Positions 25,355 to 33,934 of a stretch of DNA of 33,999 bases are shown piece after piece. This DNA comes from CAYFUL01 sp964346375 (lineage in GTDB: Bacteria; Bacillota; Clostridia; Tissierellales; Peptoniphilaceae). Position numbers and translations under genes: made by a program. The notes under the pieces are model-generated. The model ran no database searches and had not been told where the DNA came from. It worked only from the letters and a program-made list of their open reading frames with translations. The stretch covers positions 1 to 33,999 of the forward strand of contig CAYFUL010000010.1 in the NCBI GenBank assembly GCA_964346375.1, read 5' to 3'. The stretch's first letter is position 1; every line of letters starts with the position of its first letter.

Positions 25355-26971
25355 ATGTTTTGTTTTCAATGCCAAGAGACAGCAAAAAACCAAGGTTGTA
25401 CCGTTAGAGGAGTCTGCGGAAAAACTGATGATGTAGCAAATTTACAAGACGTACTTATTTGGGCTACTAAGGGACTTAGTAATGTACTTACACTTCTTCG
25501 TAAAGAGGGAAAGGAAGTTTCAAAAGAGGAAAACCATGTAGTTACATACAATCTTTTTGTAACTATTACAAACGCAAATTTCGATTATGATTTTATACTA
25601 GATAGAGTAAATAAAACTGTAGAGGTAAAAAATTCTGCACTAGCTAGACTCGAAAATAAGGAAGGCTTAACAGAAGCTGCCCTTTGGGACGGAAGTGACT
25701 TAGAAGTTGCAAAGGAAAAGGGATCTGTACTTGCAACAGAAAATGAGGACGTAAGAAGTTTAAGAGAGCTTACAGTTTATGGACTTAAAGGACTTGCTGC
25801 CTATACTAAACATGCAAATGCACTACTTGAAGAAAATGAAGAGATAGACGCATTTATTCAAGAGGCACTTACAAAAACTATGGACGATTCCCTTTCAGTA
25901 GACGAATTAATTTCCCTAGTTCTTGAAACTGGATCCCATGGAGTAAAGGGAATGGAAATGCTAGACAGAGCAAATACTAAAGCCTATGGAAATCCAGAGA
26001 TAACTGAAGTAAATATTGGAGTAGGTACAAATCCTGGAATACTAATTTCTGGCCACGACCTTAGAGATTTAGAAATGCTTCTTGAACAGACTAAGGGAAC
26101 TGGAGTAGATGTATATACCCATTCAGAAATGCTACCTGCAAATTCCTACCCATTCTTTAAAAAGTACGACAACCTAAGAGGAAATTACGGAAACGCATGG
26201 TGGAAACAAAAGGAAGAGTTTGAAACATTTAACGGACCTGTACTATTTACAACTAACTGTATCGTTCCACCAACAGATTCCTACAAGGGTAAGATCTTTA
26301 CCACTGGCGCAGCTGCATTCCCAGGATGTAAACATATCCCAGGGGATATTGGGGAAGAAAAAGACTTCTCTGAAATTATTGAACTTGCAAAAACTTGTAA
26401 GCCACCAGTTGAAATAGAATCAGGTACAATTTTCGGTGGATTTGCTCACAATCAAGTTACAGAACTTGCAGATAAAATTGTAGATGCAGTAAAATCTGGA
26501 GCAATAAAGAAATTTGTAGTAATGAGTGGTTGTGACGGAAGACATAAGGACAGAAGTTACTATACAGAATTTGCAGAGGCACTTCCAAAGGACGCAGTAA
26601 TTTTAACATCAGGTTGTGCAAAGTATAGATACAATAAGTTAAATCTAGGAGATATTGGAGGAATTCCAAGAGTACTAGACGCAGGACAATGTAACGATTC
26701 ATATTCATGGGTTGTAATTGCACTAAAACTAGCAGAAATTTTTGGAGTAGAGAGTGTAAATGATCTACCACTTATATTTAACATAGCATGGTATGAGCAA
26801 AAGGCAGTAATTGTACTACTAGCACTACTTTCACTAGGCGTAAAGAATATTCACCTAGGACCAACAATTCCTGCATTTTTATCACCAAATGTAGTAAATG
26901 TACTTGTTGAGAATTTTGGAATAGCACCAAATGCAACAGTAGAAGAGGATTTAGCATTATTTTTCAATTAA
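25355..26971 (+). CDS. hcp: Hydroxylamine reductase / hybrid-cluster protein
   Basis: Hcp carries a [4Fe-4S] cluster and a hybrid Fe-S-O cluster; it reduces hydroxylamine and, by current evidence in other bacteria, nitric oxide, protecting anaerobes from nitrosative stress. It has 538 residues from ATG 25355, chosen for AAGGAGG six bases upstream and because MFCFQCQETAKNQGC is the normal family start; a longer in-frame reading begins 24 codons earlier without support. Cluster ligands visible: Cys3, Cys6, Cys15, Cys21, the hybrid-cluster His in ISGHDLRDLE (about 233), Cys in LFTTNCIVPP and AAAFPGCKHIPG, and GCDGRHKDR and SGCAKYRYN. No hcr reductase gene follows. Monocistronic. Confidence 0.97.
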   Translation: MFCFQCQETAKNQGCTVRGVCGKTDDVANLQDVLIWATKGLSNVLTLLRKEGKEVSKEENHVVTYNLFVTITNANFDYDFILDRVNKTVEVKNSALARLENKEGLTEAALWDGSDLEVAKEKGSVLATENEDVRSLRELTVYGLKGLAAYTKHANALLEENEEIDAFIQEALTKTMDDSLSVDELISLVLETGSHGVKGMEMLDRANTKAYGNPEITEVNIGVGTNPGILISGHDLRDLEMLLEQTKGTGVDVYTHSEMLPANSYPFFKKYDNLRGNYGNAWWKQKEEFETFNGPVLFTTNCIVPPTDSYKGKIFTTGAAAFPGCKHIPGDIGEEKDFSEIIELAKTCKPPVEIESGTIFGGFAHNQVTELADKIVDAVKSGAIKKFVVMSGCDGRHKDRSYYTEFAEALPKDAVILTSGCAKYRYNKLNLGDIGGIPRVLDAGQCNDSYSWVVIALKLAEIFGVESVNDLPLIFNIAWYEQKAVIVLLALLSLGVKNIHLGPTIPAFLSPNVVNVLVENFGIAPNATVEEDLALFFN

Positions 26972-27020
26972 GGGGTTGAACTTTTAAAAAAAGTTTTACA
27001 AAATTAAGTTTGAGATTTGG

Positions 27021-27063
27021 AAAAGTATTTTTGGGATCGATTGGTTCTAAAAATACTTTTTTT
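27021..27063 (+). terminator. Terminator downstream of hcp
   Basis: AAAAGTATTTTT and AAAAATACTTTTTTT pair around a 16-base loop, ending in a T run. It lies about 50 bases past the hcp stop. Confidence 0.75.
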
Positions 27064-27185
27064 AATAATTAAGGGGGACCAGGGGATGGCTGCATAGGTA
27101 CGGGAGCAAATTCGAAGAATTTGCGGGAGTACCGATAACCATCCCCTGGTCCCCTTTTATTTTAAAAAATAAAAAAGTATTTTTA
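27048..27185. repeat. GGGGGACC palindromic element, copy 3, with nested hairpins
   Basis: The left arm TAAAAATACTTTTTTTAA...AGGGGGACCAGGGGATGG is mirrored on the right by CCATCCCCTGGTCCCC...TAAAAAAGTATTTTTA. The centre is itself a hairpin (GGTAC...GTACC with GCAAATTC-GAA-GAATTTGC inside). The outer AAGTATTTT motifs complete two face-to-face terminators. The GGACC arms match copies 1 and 2, while the centre differs. No ORF of substance lies in 26972-27410, the longest gap in this part of the window. Confidence 0.7.
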
Positions 27186-27212
27186 AGACCTTTCGACCTC
27201 GAAAATACTTCC
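27165..27212 (-). terminator. Terminator downstream of the DIP1984-family gene
   Basis: On the minus strand AAGTATTTT and AAAATACTT pair around a 17-19-base loop, followed by TTTTTTATTTTTT. It mirrors the hcp terminator on the other side of the palindromic element. It is about 200 bases past the gene at 27411. Confidence 0.6.
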
Positions 27213-27410
27213 CAAAAAAACACATCAATATTTTGCGAACCTTTTATATAAAAGTTTCCCACCCTCCCCTACACTATCAGTTTGTGGTAGTAACATTTAT
27301 CCTTAACCTTAACTTGTGAACCTTTGGGGGATAACATTAAATTAATTGCCCCTCCCCAAGAGCCCAGGTAAAGATCTTTTTTGTTCAAACTCGCCTAGTG
27401 TTCCCAACTT

Positions 27411-27866
27411 TTATATTAAGTCTACTTTCCAGTTATACTCCTGAATTTTTATATCCAGTAATCTATACTCCTTAGAAAGTCTATCTATTTCCTTCTGTAA
27501 TTCTTCCACATTAATATTTGGAAGCTTCTTTATCTCCGCAAGAGAATATCTATCAGAAATTGCACTTGCCTCATTTACAAATTGTTCCAGTGAATTTCTA
27601 AGACTCATAATTCCATCCCTCTTAGCAATTCCTTGGGTAAGAGTAAGTCCTTCCTCTAAATATGAATTTGCATTGGTACTGTTAATTCTTCCAATAAGTT
27701 CTGTAAGTTCTCTATTTACATTTTTTAACTCTCCAATTAATTTAACTGGATCCTCTGGTGATACTTCTCCCTCTTGAACAACAAGATTATTTCTAACCCT
27801 AGCTTCTAATTTATGGTACTTCGTCTGTAATTCTGCTCTAATAATTAGTGCCTCTGCTAATTTCAT
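27411..27866 (-). CDS. DIP1984-family (septicolysin-like) protein
   Basis: This is a 151-residue, largely helical coiled-coil protein of the DIP1984 family. Recognised blocks are MKLAEALIIRAELQTKYHKL at the start, VQEGEVSPEDPVKLIGEL (about 29-46), LIGRINSTNANSYLEEGLTL (about 56-75), LAKRD-like IAKRDG and the ending LDIKIQEYNWKVDLI. Members are described as septicolysin-like, but no biochemical role is firmly established. No signal peptide or membrane segment is present. It stands alone on the minus strand between hcp and the alkaline phosphatase, with no conserved partner visible. Confidence 0.88.
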   Translation of the reverse strand: MKLAEALIIRAELQTKYHKLEARVRNNLVVQEGEVSPEDPVKLIGELKNVNRELTELIGRINSTNANSYLEEGLTLTQGIAKRDGIMSLRNSLEQFVNEASAISDRYSLAEIKKLPNINVEELQKEIDRLSKEYRLLDIKIQEYNWKVDLI

Positions 27867-28012
27867 AAACTCACCTCGTTTTCATAATACCACACCATTA
27901 ATTCCACTACCAGTTATCCTTAAGCCCCATTTACAAATATTTTACACAAAAGGACATAGTTTTTAATATTTTGTTACTAATATGATTGTGAAATAATATT
28001 AGGGGGATACAT

Positions 28013-29632
28013 ATGAAAAAATTTAAAAAATTTATCTCCATAGCACTTGTTGCAACAATGGCTTTTCCTGTTAGCCTTTTCGCAAAAAATGACTATGGAA
28101 CTGCAAAGAACATTATTATGATGATTCCAGACGGAACTAGTGTAGAGACTACTACTCTTGCAAGATGGTACACCGAGGATTTAACTCTTGAAGTTGACTC
28201 CTTCCTAACTGGTATGGTAAGTGTAAATAACTCTTCTACTCCAATTGCAGACTCTGCTCCATCAGGAACTGCTCTTGCAACTGGAACAAAGACAGATACT
28301 CCATTTATTGCTTCTTATCCAGCACAGGATATTGAACTTCCGGGAGCAGATAAATTTGAAGCAAAGAGAGCAAAAATGCCACTAGCTACTATTCTTGAAG
28401 CTGCTAAGACTCTTGATAAGTCTACTGGAATTATTTCAACTTCAAATGTTCAACACGCAACTCCAGCAGATTTTTCTTCTCACTATCCTGATAGAAACGA
28501 GTACCAAATCCTTAGAGAACAACAAGTTTACAACGGAATGGACGTAGTTCTTGGAGCGGGAAGTAAACATTTAGAAGCTTCTGAAAGAAAAGACGGCGAG
28601 GATCTAATTGCTGAAATTAAAGCCCTAGGTTATGACTATGTAACTGATACTGCTGGACTAAAAAATTCTAAGGCAGATAAAATCTGGGGAATGTTTGATG
28701 AATCTGCAATGACTTACGACATTGACAGAGACCCTGCAAAGGAACCTGCTCTTGCAGAAATGACTTCTAAGGCAATTGAAGTACTTTCTAAAAACGATAA
28801 GGGATTTTTCCTAATGGTAGAGGGTTCTGAAGTAGACTGGGCTAACCACGCAAACGACCCTGTTGCTGCAATTTATGACTACCTTGCATTTGATAAGGCT
28901 GTAAAAGTTGCGAAGGACTTTGCTGAAAAAACTCCAGGCACTGTACTAATTGTAGTTTCTGACCACGGAACTGGTGGATTAACTCTTGGTAACCCAACTA
29001 TTACTAAGGGATATGACAAGGTAAAACTCGAAGAAGTTACTAGAGTTATTAAAGCTGCAAAGATGACTTCTGAAAAAGCCGCTACTCTTGTTGCAGAAGA
29101 TAGAAGTAATATTGCACAAGTTATGGCTGATAATTACGGAATAACTAAGTTTAACGAGGGAGAACTTGAAGCATTAAAGGCTCTTGATAGTAAATAACTT
29201 GCAGCTGAAATTGCAAAAGTAGTAAGCACTCATTCATACGTTGGTTGGTCAACTGGTGGACACGTTGGGGGAGACGTTGCTCTATACGTTTATACTAATG
29301 GAGATGGAATTAAACCTCTTACTGGAAAACAACATCACAACGAAGTTGGTAAGTACATGGGAAGTCTATTTGGAGTTAATTTAAGAGAACTTACTGATAA
29401 ACTATTCATCCCTGCAAGAGATGCATACACTGCAATTGGAGCAGAGATTGTATTTACAAACGAAGGAAATAATCCAGAGCTTACTGTAACTAAAGGGGAC
29501 AAGAAAATTGTACTTCCAATGTATAAAAACTATGCTATAGTTGGGGACAAGAAAGTAGATCTTGGTTCTGTAACAGTATTTAACGGTGAGAAGGTATTCG
29601 TTCCACAAACTGCTATTGACCTTGTAAAATAA
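28013..29632 (+). pseudogene. phoA: Secreted alkaline phosphatase with in-frame TAA
   Basis: The first 394 codons encode a signal peptide (MKKFKKFISIALVATMAFPV, cleavage near SLFA-KN) and an alkaline phosphatase domain. The latter has the first metal site MMIPDGTS, catalytic Ser in ADSAPSGTALATGTKT (about 85) and metal ligands in EGSEVDWANHANDP and VVSDHGTGG. An in-frame TAA (29195-29197) follows ALDSK. The same frame then continues (LAAEIAKVVSTHSYVGWSTG, GHVGGDV) to 29632. The part after the stop contains the family's C-terminal zinc-binding His (STGGH) and then a copper-amine-oxidase N-terminal-like domain. A truncated product would lack that ligand and should be inactive unless the stop is read through. 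A single G-to-T change (GAA to TAA) is the simplest origin. Confidence 0.85.
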
Positions 29633-29663
29633 TAGATACAAATTAGAATTTCATAATACCTAG

Positions 29664-29699
29664 AGAAGATTGCTTGCCTTGCTTACAATCTTTTCTTTA
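29664..29699 (+). terminator. Terminator after the alkaline phosphatase gene
   Basis: AAGATTG/CAATCTT stem with a 13-base loop, followed by TTCTTT. Moderate strength. Confidence 0.6.
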
Positions 29700-29740
29700 A
29701 TCTGGGACAATTAAGTTAAATATCAATAGAAAGGCAAATT

Positions 29741-30930
29741 ATGAACGAAAAAAATATAAGAAGCGCCGCAAAATATGCCGCCCTTTTAATTCTACTTACA
29801 TTTATTCTATATAGGTTCGAGGCAGTAAATGGACTTGCAAGAAATCTACTAGGAATATTATTTCCCTTTATTGCCGGTGCAGGAATGGCACTTTTTATAA
29901 ATGTGCTAAGTAATACTATTACGAAAGTAATTTTTAAAACTCCCCTAAAGGCAATTAGCAATAAGGTAATTTGGACAGTGTCTATCCTAATTTCATTTAT
30001 CGTAATTATTCTAGTAGTTGTAGTGGTTTTGGATCAGTAATACCAGATGTAACTGCGTCACTAATCTCTGCATTTGAACAGTTTCCAATTTTTGTAAACA
30101 GGCTGATAAATTTCTTTGAAAATTTTGACTTTGCAAAATTTAATTTTAGCGAGGATATACTATTAAAAATCGAGGACTTTTTAACGGAGTTTGGAAATCA
30201 AATACTGGTATGGTTAAAAACCACCTCAACAAATTTAATTTACTCCAGCGTTAAAATAGTTTCAAATGTTGTGGGACTAATTATAAATGGATTTTTAGCC
30301 CTTACATTTTGTATCTATCTTTTGTTATACAAAAGGGAGCTTACAGGACAGAGCCATAGATTTGTGCGAGCATTTTTCCCAGAGGAGAGGGGAAAGAGTT
30401 TAATACTATTAGTTAGAATGTTAAGTTCATCCTTTACAAATTTCCTATCTGGCGTCGCCATAGAGGCAGTTATTTTTGGCGTAATGAGTTTTGTAGTGAT
30501 GAAGGTTGCCAAACTTCCTTTCGCTTCTTCTATAGCCCTTATAAACGCTCTGGCAACATTTATTCCATACTTCGGTGCCTTTATAGGAGGAGCAATTGGA
30601 TTTGTACTTATTATGACCATTAGTATAAAAAAGGCATTTCTATTTCTATTTTTAATAATACTAATGCAACAAATCGAGGGCAATATAATCTATCCAAAGG
30701 TAGTTGGAGATAAGGTAGGTCTGCCGGGAATTTGGGTAATGGTTTCCGTATCAATAGGCGGAGCAATATTTGGTCTTGTAGGAATGGTATTTGCAGTTCC
30801 CGTCGCAACATTTATATTTAATACAGTATCGGCAATAGTGGATTATAGAATTAGGAGAAAAGAAGGAGAAAATGTACAATTTTCTGATGTGTTGATTAAG
30901 TTGAAGAAAAATCGGGAAGAAGCAGCATAA
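29741..30930 (+). pseudogene. AI-2E family transporter, frameshifted
   Basis: Two overlapping frames form one membrane protein of about 396 residues. Frame 1 (29741-30040) gives MNEKNIRSAAKYAALLILLT and two hydrophobic segments, then stops at TAA 30038. Frame 2 continues from about 30030 with GSVIPDVTASLISAFEQFP to 30930, with further membrane segments and the family block ALATFIPYFGAFIGGAIGF plus GDKVGLPGIWVMVSVSIGGA. One extra T in GGTTTTGG (30025-30032) would join them. The family covers permeases such as YdiK/PerM/TqsA; substrates vary. The start ATG 29741 follows AGAAAGGCAAATT. A real mutation or an indel error are equally possible. Confidence 0.82.
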
Positions 30931-31019
30931 AAAATGTAGGGGTTGTAAAATAAATTTGATTTGTTCAATGTGCGGCTGATTTTGAATATGGTGAAATTCA
31001 ATGTGTTGGTATAAAAATA

Positions 31020-31180
31020 ACCCATGGTAGGTTGCGTCGAGCCCTCGCCCGACCCGCGGAGAGAAGGCATCGGTACAATGGAATGGATTTGCGTTTAAAA
31101 TATTATTTCAAATACCAATTTTATAAAATTACATAGCATTGTAACGGGCGCCTCGGGACGTGGCGCCCCTACCGGCGGTT
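31020..31180. repeat. GC-rich intergenic segments unlike the surrounding DNA
   Basis: Two GC-rich blocks interrupt AT-rich DNA. One (31030-31075) contains GCGTCGAGCCCTCGCCCGAC and a CATCGGTACAATGG end. The other (31145-31178) contains a GGGCGCC...GGCGCCC hairpin and GCCCCTACCGGCGG. Their composition suggests transferred or dispersed repeat sequence; similar GGGGCGCC-type palindromes are scattered in various Bacillota genomes. No ORF fits. Confidence 0.5.
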
Positions 31181-31182
31181 GT

Positions 31183-31211
31183 GAAAAAGGTAGGGGAATC
31201 GCCCCTACCTT
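31183..31211 (-). terminator. Terminator after malic enzyme
   Basis: AAGGTAGGGG/CCCCTACCTT hairpin with a five-base loop (31187-31211), followed on the minus strand by TTTTTCAC. It overlaps the stop codon of the gene. Confidence 0.82.
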
Positions 31212-32392
31212 TATTTTAATTTCCTAACCAACCCCTGCTCCAATGCCTTACTTGCTACGCTTTTTGCTACTGCTTCTGCTACTTTTTCGTCAAATGGTGA
31301 TGGTATTACATACTCCTCTTGTAGTTCCTCATCTGTAATCAATCCTGCAAGGGCAACTGCCGCCGCCATTTTCATCTCCTCTGAAATTTTAGTTGCATGT
31401 ACTGAAAGGGCGCCTTTAAATAGTCCTGGAAATGCAAGTACATTGTTTACCTGATTTGGATAGTCGCTTCTTCCAGTTCCTACTACAAATGCCCCTGCTT
31501 CCCTTGCAAGGTCGTAGTCTATTTCTGGGTCAGGGTTTGCCATTGCAAATATTATTGGCTTTTCCTTCATACTCTTTACCATTTCAGCATTAATCTTATC
31601 CTTTACACTTACTCCAATAAATATATCAGCCTTTGCCATGGCTTCCTCTAGTGTTAAATTTTCCCTTTCTGGATTGGTAATCTTTGCAAGTTCATTATAA
31701 AGTGGGTTGGAATATTCCTCATCCCCATTTAAAATTCCCTTACTGTTAAATCCGTATACAGTTTTTATTCCAAGGTCCATTATCATACGAATTATAGATG
31801 AGCCAGCAGCCCCTACTCCCGATACTACAACTGTACAGTCCTCTGGTTTTTTCCTTGCAAGTTTTAGGGCATTTATTAGTCCAGCAGTAACTACTATTGC
31901 AGTTCCATGTTGGTCGTCGTGAAAAACTGGTATATCTAATTCCTCTTTAAGTCGTCTTTCAATCTCAATACATCTTGGAGCAGAAATGTCCTCAAGATTT
32001 ATTCCACCAAAAGTTGGAGAGATATTTTTTACAAGGTCAATTATCTCCTCTGTATCCTTAGTATCTACAACTATTGGCACAGCATTTACTCCGGCAAACT
32101 GTTTAAATAGAGTACATTTCCCCTCCATTACAGGAAGTGCCGCCTCGGGGCCTATATCTCCCAGTCCAAGTACAGCAGTTCCATCAGATACTACTGCAAT
32201 TACATTTCCCTTCCATGTGTACTCGTATACAAGGTCCTTGTCCTTTGCAATTTCACGACAAGGCTCTGCTACTCCTGGAGAATATAGTAGAGATAGATCC
32301 TCTTTAGTTTCTAATTTTCCAGTTAACTCTGTAGAAATTTTTTTTTTTTTTTCTCTATGAAGTTCTAATGACTTCTCACATACATTTGACAT
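31211..32392 (-). CDS. Malic enzyme (malate to pyruvate, NAD(P)-dependent)
   Basis: It catalyses oxidative decarboxylation of malate to pyruvate and CO2. It has 393 residues, the short bacterial form without a phosphotransacetylase domain. Visible: the catalytic Tyr in LLYSPGVAEPC (about 35), Lys in EYTWKGNVIAVVSDGTAVLG (about 58-77), metal ligands in INLEDISAPRC (about 131) and FHDDQHGTAIV (about 156), and a nucleotide-binding GVGAAGSS motif (about 192). Codons about 14-18 (REKKKKI) are written with an uninterrupted run of fifteen A (32338-32352), a slippage-prone tract. The gene follows the 2-hydroxycarboxylate transporter by 17 bases and ends at a terminator, so the two form a malate-use operon. 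Confidence 0.95.
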   Translation of the reverse strand: MSNVCEKSLELHREKKKKISTELTGKLETKEDLSLLYSPGVAEPCREIAKDKDLVYEYTWKGNVIAVVSDGTAVLGLGDIGPEAALPVMEGKCTLFKQFAGVNAVPIVVDTKDTEEIIDLVKNISPTFGGINLEDISAPRCIEIERRLKEELDIPVFHDDQHGTAIVVTAGLINALKLARKKPEDCTVVVSGVGAAGSSIIRMIMDLGIKTVYGFNSKGILNGDEEYSNPLYNELAKITNPERENLTLEEAMAKADIFIGVSVKDKINAEMVKSMKEKPIIFAMANPDPEIDYDLAREAGAFVVGTGRSDYPNQVNNVLAFPGLFKGALSVHATKISEEMKMAAAVALAGLITDEELQEEYVIPSPFDEKVAEAVAKSVASKALEQGLVRKLK

Positions 32393-32409
32393 TTTTTCCT
32401 CTTACTTCT

Positions 32410-33699
32410 TTATCCGAAGAATATTGGCACCAATACTGACGCCAAAAATATTATAAACGCTCCACCTAGACGAGATGAAATCTGCGCAAAGGGCATTAGC
32501 TCCATACGATTTGATGCAGTTAGTACAGCAACATCTCCTGTACCGCCCATATTTGCCATACAAAGGCCTGCAGTAATTGTCGCTTCAATTGGATAGAATC
32601 CAAGTACCTTTCCCATAAGGGCAGTACCAATTATGGCACCAAGAACTACCACTAAACATAGTACAAAGTATTGTGGCGTAAATGCCTTAATAATATCTCC
32701 AAGATTTGTATAGGAAATTTCAATTCCAAGCATTAATGCACTTGTAAAATTTCCAGATACAAATTTATACCAGCCTGAAGTTGCACGAGTAACCATTTGA
32801 GGCATAATATTTAGTGCCTTTATTATTGCAACAGATACTATCATGTATGCATAGCTGTGTAATTCAAGTCCAAAGGCATTTTCTACAGCCTTAGCTAAAA
32901 TTGTACCAAGGGTAAAAAATCCAGTGGCAATTACTATTCCAACCATGTAGTCCTTTACTCCAAGGGAATCTGTATCGTCCTTTGGTACTTCAAAATTTCC
33001 AGTGGACATCATCTGTCCATTACCAGTTAGTTCTGGCTTAACCTTACCCAGTTTATCTAATAGTCCTCCACTAACTATTGCAATGGAATTTCCAAGGGCA
33101 ACTGCCGGTACAAGGCGAGATAGAATTTGATCCGATGGAATACCTAGTGCAGTTTCAAAAACCTGGGCAATAGGTACTTCTCCTGCTCCCATTCCACCTC
33201 CCATAATGGGAATACCTACGTAGGCAATAGCCTCTCCCGGAGTAAAACCCACTAATGGAGAAATTGCCGCAACAAAAACTAATGCAACTCCAACTCCTGC
33301 AATAATAGTAGGTAAAAATCTAATGGCAGACTTAATTAGCAAGTCCCTATTCATACCAAGAATAGACCCAGTAATAAGGGCGGCAATATAGAAATCTAAA
33401 AATCCTCCAGGATTTTTCATAAAGTTATCTATGGTTTCAACAGTTGCCTCGTTTAAAATTCCATAGTAAACTAGGGCAGCCCCTCCAAAAATTACAACAA
33501 TAGGTCCGCCGCCAAAGTAGGTCTTAATAATTGGGAAGTTGTTCCCAATTAAATTTAAAAGTTCTCCCACAACAATTAGGAATAAAAATGCACCAATCAT
33601 ATTTTTTGGTAGAACTCCCATGTAGATTGCAAGTACAAGCACTGCAAATACAATACAGTAAAGGGGCAATCTAAGTCCCGCAATTTTCAAATCTTTCAT
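32410..33699 (-). CDS. 2-hydroxycarboxylate transporter (CitS/MaeN/MleP family)
   Basis: This is a membrane symporter or exchanger of malate, citrate or lactate. It has 429 residues with about 11 hydrophobic segments and two reentrant-loop GGxG signatures typical of the 2HCT family: IMGGGMGAGEVPIAQ (about 166-180) and MANMGGTGDVAVLTA (about 387-401), plus the RPxxxRxxG-like SRLVPAVALGNS. Malate is the likeliest substrate because malic enzyme follows in the same operon. Ion coupling (Na+ or H+) or malate/lactate exchange cannot be told. The start ATG 33699 follows AAAGGAGG. Confidence 0.94.
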   Translation of the reverse strand: MKDLKIAGLRLPLYCIVFAVLVLAIYMGVLPKNMIGAFLFLIVVGELLNLIGNNFPIIKTYFGGGPIVVIFGGAALVYYGILNEATVETIDNFMKNPGGFLDFYIAALITGSILGMNRDLLIKSAIRFLPTIIAGVGVALVFVAAISPLVGFTPGEAIAYVGIPIMGGGMGAGEVPIAQVFETALGIPSDQILSRLVPAVALGNSIAIVSGGLLDKLGKVKPELTGNGQMMSTGNFEVPKDDTDSLGVKDYMVGIVIATGFFTLGTILAKAVENAFGLELHSYAYMIVSVAIIKALNIMPQMVTRATSGWYKFVSGNFTSALMLGIEISYTNLGDIIKAFTPQYFVLCLVVVLGAIIGTALMGKVLGFYPIEATITAGLCMANMGGTGDVAVLTASNRMELMPFAQISSRLGGAFIIFLASVLVPIFFG

Positions 33700-33815
33700 A
33701 AATCCTCCTTTATCTCACTTCTACAATAAATTTTTCAAAATACAGTAGAAAAATTTTTAATGTTAGAAAAAATTATTACCCAGCTGTAGAAAAATTATTC
33801 TAATTAATTTTAAGC

Positions 33816-33847
33816 AAAAAAAATCTGTTGAGAATTTTCCCAACAGA
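33816..33847 (-). terminator. Terminator for a minus-strand gene right of the window
   Basis: TCTGTTG/CAACAGA hairpin at 33823-33847, followed on the minus strand by eight T. Nothing encoded between it and the window edge, so it must serve a transcript entering from the right. The remaining 33700-33999 holds no gene. Confidence 0.7.
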
Positions 33848-33934
33848 ATTAAATTAAACAAATTTTATTTTTCATTCCATCTCAATTTTCGGAGATGAAA
33901 ATTTTTATTATTGTAATAACATCTCCCTCCCACA

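Noticed and set aside
27062..27262. 66-codon minus-strand ORF in the hcp/DIP1984 gap
   Set aside because: It lies wholly within the palindromic repeat and terminators, has no ribosome site and no family resemblance.
27971..27999. TTGTTA-N17-TAATAT promoter for the alkaline phosphatase
   Set aside because: Hexamers and spacing are good, but the start would overlap AGGGGG just before the ATG, so the call is doubtful.
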